Source of the DNA: Gracilaria gracilis
Lineage: Eukaryota; Rhodophyta; Florideophyceae; Gracilariales; Gracilariaceae
Direction: 5' to 3'
Assembly (NCBI GenBank): GCA_030374805.1
Contig: JARGSG010000006.1
Location: 558,001-622,000 of the forward strand
Length of the DNA stretch: 64,000 bases
A program made the translations under genes and the position numbers. Under the pieces are notes generated by a model. It saw only the letters and a list, made by a program, of their open reading frames with translations, had not been told where the DNA came from and did not search any database. This document shows, in pieces, positions 61,991 to 64,000 of the stretch (the stretch's first letter is position 1; every line of letters starts with the position of its first letter).

Positions 61991-63373
61991 ATGGAAGTGC
62001 CGCTGACGCCTGGAACGACCGCCTTCCTTATCAATCTTATCACGGATGTGCTGGCCGTTGTCGCTCTTTATGGTCTCATACGGTCATTGAACGCACTCGG
62101 TAGGCGAAAGCTGTACCAATCCGGAAAGGTCGACATCAATATGCATTTCCGTGACATGGGATTTCCTTCTGCATTCTGGTATGCCTTCCGCTTGCACAAA
62201 GCTTCTCGTACAGTTTCCGTGCTGTTGTGCTTTCAGGCGACCGTCAGTGTTATCACTGTGATACTGATGATTATCGCTCCAATTGGCTTGTCTGAGTCAA
62301 AGAATTATCGTGTAGATCGGAATCACACTGTGCAAGGAGATTCACTTTGTCGTATAGATCGTCAGTCCTTTTCTGACACTCGGTTAGGAGAAGCGGCAGA
62401 GAGAGTCAAAAAGCACTTTCAATCAGGCGGAAGTATTCTGAGCATAGGAAGGACAGGTAGGAATGACGATGCACTCCTTGTGGAAGATGAGCAGTTCAGC
62501 CTCGGCCCTACGCAGGTAGTTGACGAGTTCAAAGTTTCAGTTCCTATGAATATGTCGCCAGGGGAGGGCACTGTAGTTGTTGATTGGAACCTCGATGTTT
62601 TCCTTGGACCTTCCGGATTTGATACAGCTGGGAGAGGAGTCGCTATCTTCGACAAGTGGACGTATGTCGAAAACAAAGTAATCGTAGAAGGTCCGTTGTA
62701 CTCTATCCATTTGGTTGATCGTTTACGAAGTCCTCCATACGATATGGGGCAGTATTCATTCATCAGGTGTGATTTGGCTCCACAAGAATTGGTGCTCGTC
62801 GGAGCAGGGGGCGCATCAAAAGAGGTCGACGTTAATTGTACTGTTGCAAACCTCCAAAGGAACGTGAGTCTAGCAAGAACTTGGGAGACCATTCCTGTAC
62901 ACGCTGAACCTCCAAGGCAAGTGGACAAAACGTACCCAGGTTTGAGTCTTTCAGAAGTGGGAATGAGGTCGATTATGGTATCTGATTTGGCCTTTGTCTT
63001 GAGTCTAAATTCTTGTGGAGATTCTTATGTTGCATACCTTCCATTGTCCGAAGTTTCCAGAAGCTCAATCATCGTTATTCTAACTCTGGGTGGGATTACG
63101 TTTGTGAGTGTGATAGCAGCGGGTTTATCACTTTTGATCACGAGGGGAACGTTCAATTGGAATGGGTCTAATCAAAGAGTAATCAATCTGGTCGCAAGCT
63201 CAGAATCAATTGAAGTGAAGAGTTGCTGGCACATGGGTACTGCTTCCAAAGCTGACGTCGTCATCGAACCTACGACTGAAAATCTGGAGCGCCCTACATA
63301 TAATGTTCACGCGCTTCCAAGAGGGGCTGCTTCAAATCCAGTGCCAAAGGCAAACGTGAAAATGATTCGTTGA
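61991..63373 (+). CDS. Three-helix membrane protein B
   Basis: Intact, 460 codons from the ATG shared with copy A (MEVPLTPGTTAFL). Helix 1 lies near residues 10-31 (AFLINLITDVLAVVALYGL), helix 2 near 75-98 (VSVLLCFQATVSVITVILM), helix 3 near 358-386 (IIVILTLGGITFVSVIAAG). Between helices 2 and 3 is a ~260-residue domain with conserved RVDRNHTVQGDSLCR, VNCTVANLQRN and NSCGDSYVAYLP, pointing to an outside domain with disulfides. The tail (~75 residues) is probably cytosolic. No known family was recognised. It follows Harbinger element 2 and precedes an H3 promoter copy. Confidence 0.8.
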   Translation: MEVPLTPGTTAFLINLITDVLAVVALYGLIRSLNALGRRKLYQSGKVDINMHFRDMGFPSAFWYAFRLHKASRTVSVLLCFQATVSVITVILMIIAPIGLSESKNYRVDRNHTVQGDSLCRIDRQSFSDTRLGEAAERVKKHFQSGGSILSIGRTGRNDDALLVEDEQFSLGPTQVVDEFKVSVPMNMSPGEGTVVVDWNLDVFLGPSGFDTAGRGVAIFDKWTYVENKVIVEGPLYSIHLVDRLRSPPYDMGQYSFIRCDLAPQELVLVGAGGASKEVDVNCTVANLQRNVSLARTWETIPVHAEPPRQVDKTYPGLSLSEVGMRSIMVSDLAFVLSLNSCGDSYVAYLPLSEVSRSSIIVILTLGGITFVSVIAAGLSLLITRGTFNWNGSNQRVINLVASSESIEVKSCWHMGTASKADVVIEPTTENLERPTYNVHALPRGAASNPVPKANVKMIR

Positions 63374-63796
63374 ATGCGAGAAACGTTAGGACAGCTTTCA
63401 GCATATTATAATATTATACTCGTGTCAAGGCCAATCTTTGAGCATGTGCCCTTTCGAAGGCACCTTGGCAATTTTAGGTACGCTTCTCTGTTAAGGAGCT
63501 ACGTATAGACCTACGAGAGCACTTCCGCACGCGATGAAGAACATGAAACGAGTTGTTGAAGGAATCTTCTAGCTTTACGAAGATAGGGAAGCTCCAACAT
63601 GACACGTTGGAATCTTTACTCCACCGCCATCCGCCAGCCACGTCTGCCAGCGCCGCACGTCAACCAGCACTACGTGCGACACTGCAACACGTCAAACAGC
63701 ATCACACGTTTGCCACGTTGCACATATATACAAACACCAATCGTTGTATGACTTGCACACGTCAGCCAGCGCACAGCGGGGTGCTACCTGTCGGGC
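63374..63796 (+). repeat. Duplicated H3-upstream segment, copy 2
   Basis: Matches 27990-28860 without the MITE there, so it records the state before that insertion. No coding signal. Confidence 0.65.
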
Positions 63797-64000
63797 GCGC
63801 TGATTGGTGCTTTTCGTGCGCCCGCCACCCGCGCCGCCTCCTCTGATTGGCGCACAGACGCAACAAGGGTACACGCCTCCCGTCGCTGCGCGGCCTAGAC
63901 AAACCAGCCACGCGTGGTGGCGACCGCTCCCTTTCGGATGGCTTGTCCATTTGCAGTTGGCGTTTTGCGAAACGCAATTTGTACAAAGGGCGCGCGCCCC
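63797..64000 (+). promoter_or_regulatory. Promoter of a further histone H3 copy
   Basis: Almost identical to 36175-36377, with both ATTGG (inverted CCAAT) boxes kept at 63803-63807 and 63846-63850. At the same spacing the H3 ATG would lie about 150 bases beyond the window edge. Confidence 0.65.

Overview
This looks like nuclear DNA of a eukaryote with few introns and many transposable elements. The recognisable genes fit a multicellular red alga of the Chondrus type: an intronless histone H3, introns of only 67-68 bases where any can be proposed, and Harbinger transposons with trihelix/Myb-like partner genes. This assignment is an inference from style, not a proof.

Layout. Bases 1536-24627 are a nest of two Ty3/gypsy chromovirus fossils, both on the minus strand. 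An older element (Gypsy-1, about 11.6 kb without its insert, LTRs about 11% different) was split in gag by a younger one (Gypsy-2, 12133-23657, LTRs about 1.5% different, target duplication GGCTC). Both carry the usual gag, protease, RT, RNase H, integrase and chromodomain, and also a related extra reading frame on the opposite strand between pol and the 3' LTR. Bases 24.6-29.6 kb are mostly empty, with one possible secreted protein and a Harbinger-derived MITE (28147-28699). Bases 29661-32152 hold a large HET-like gene whose two frames meet at an A AAA AAG heptamer. A PIF/Harbinger element follows (32523-36130).

Bases 36.1-40.4 kb hold histone H3, a C2H2 zinc-finger gene and an H3 pseudogene. 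Segments of this block recur at 56.7-58.1 kb and 63.4-64.0 kb, so the region has been duplicated in tandem. Bases 41.35-48.33 kb look like a third, degraded Harbinger-type element with an extra 4.3 kb in its middle that includes the C-terminal part of a Raptor-like gene.

From 48.8 to 56.6 kb lies a three-helix membrane-protein gene cut by a young Ty1/copia element (48859-55331). That copia element is itself cut by a 415-bp miniature LTR element (TRIM, 51282-51696) whose LTRs carry a tRNA-like sequence with A and B boxes. A zinc-finger pseudogene, a Harbinger element with both genes open (58294-61805), an uninterrupted paralogue of the membrane protein (61991-63373) and the promoter of another H3 copy running off the edge complete the window.

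No CRISPR array, rRNA or canonical tRNA gene was seen. Percentages and mismatch counts are by-eye estimates.
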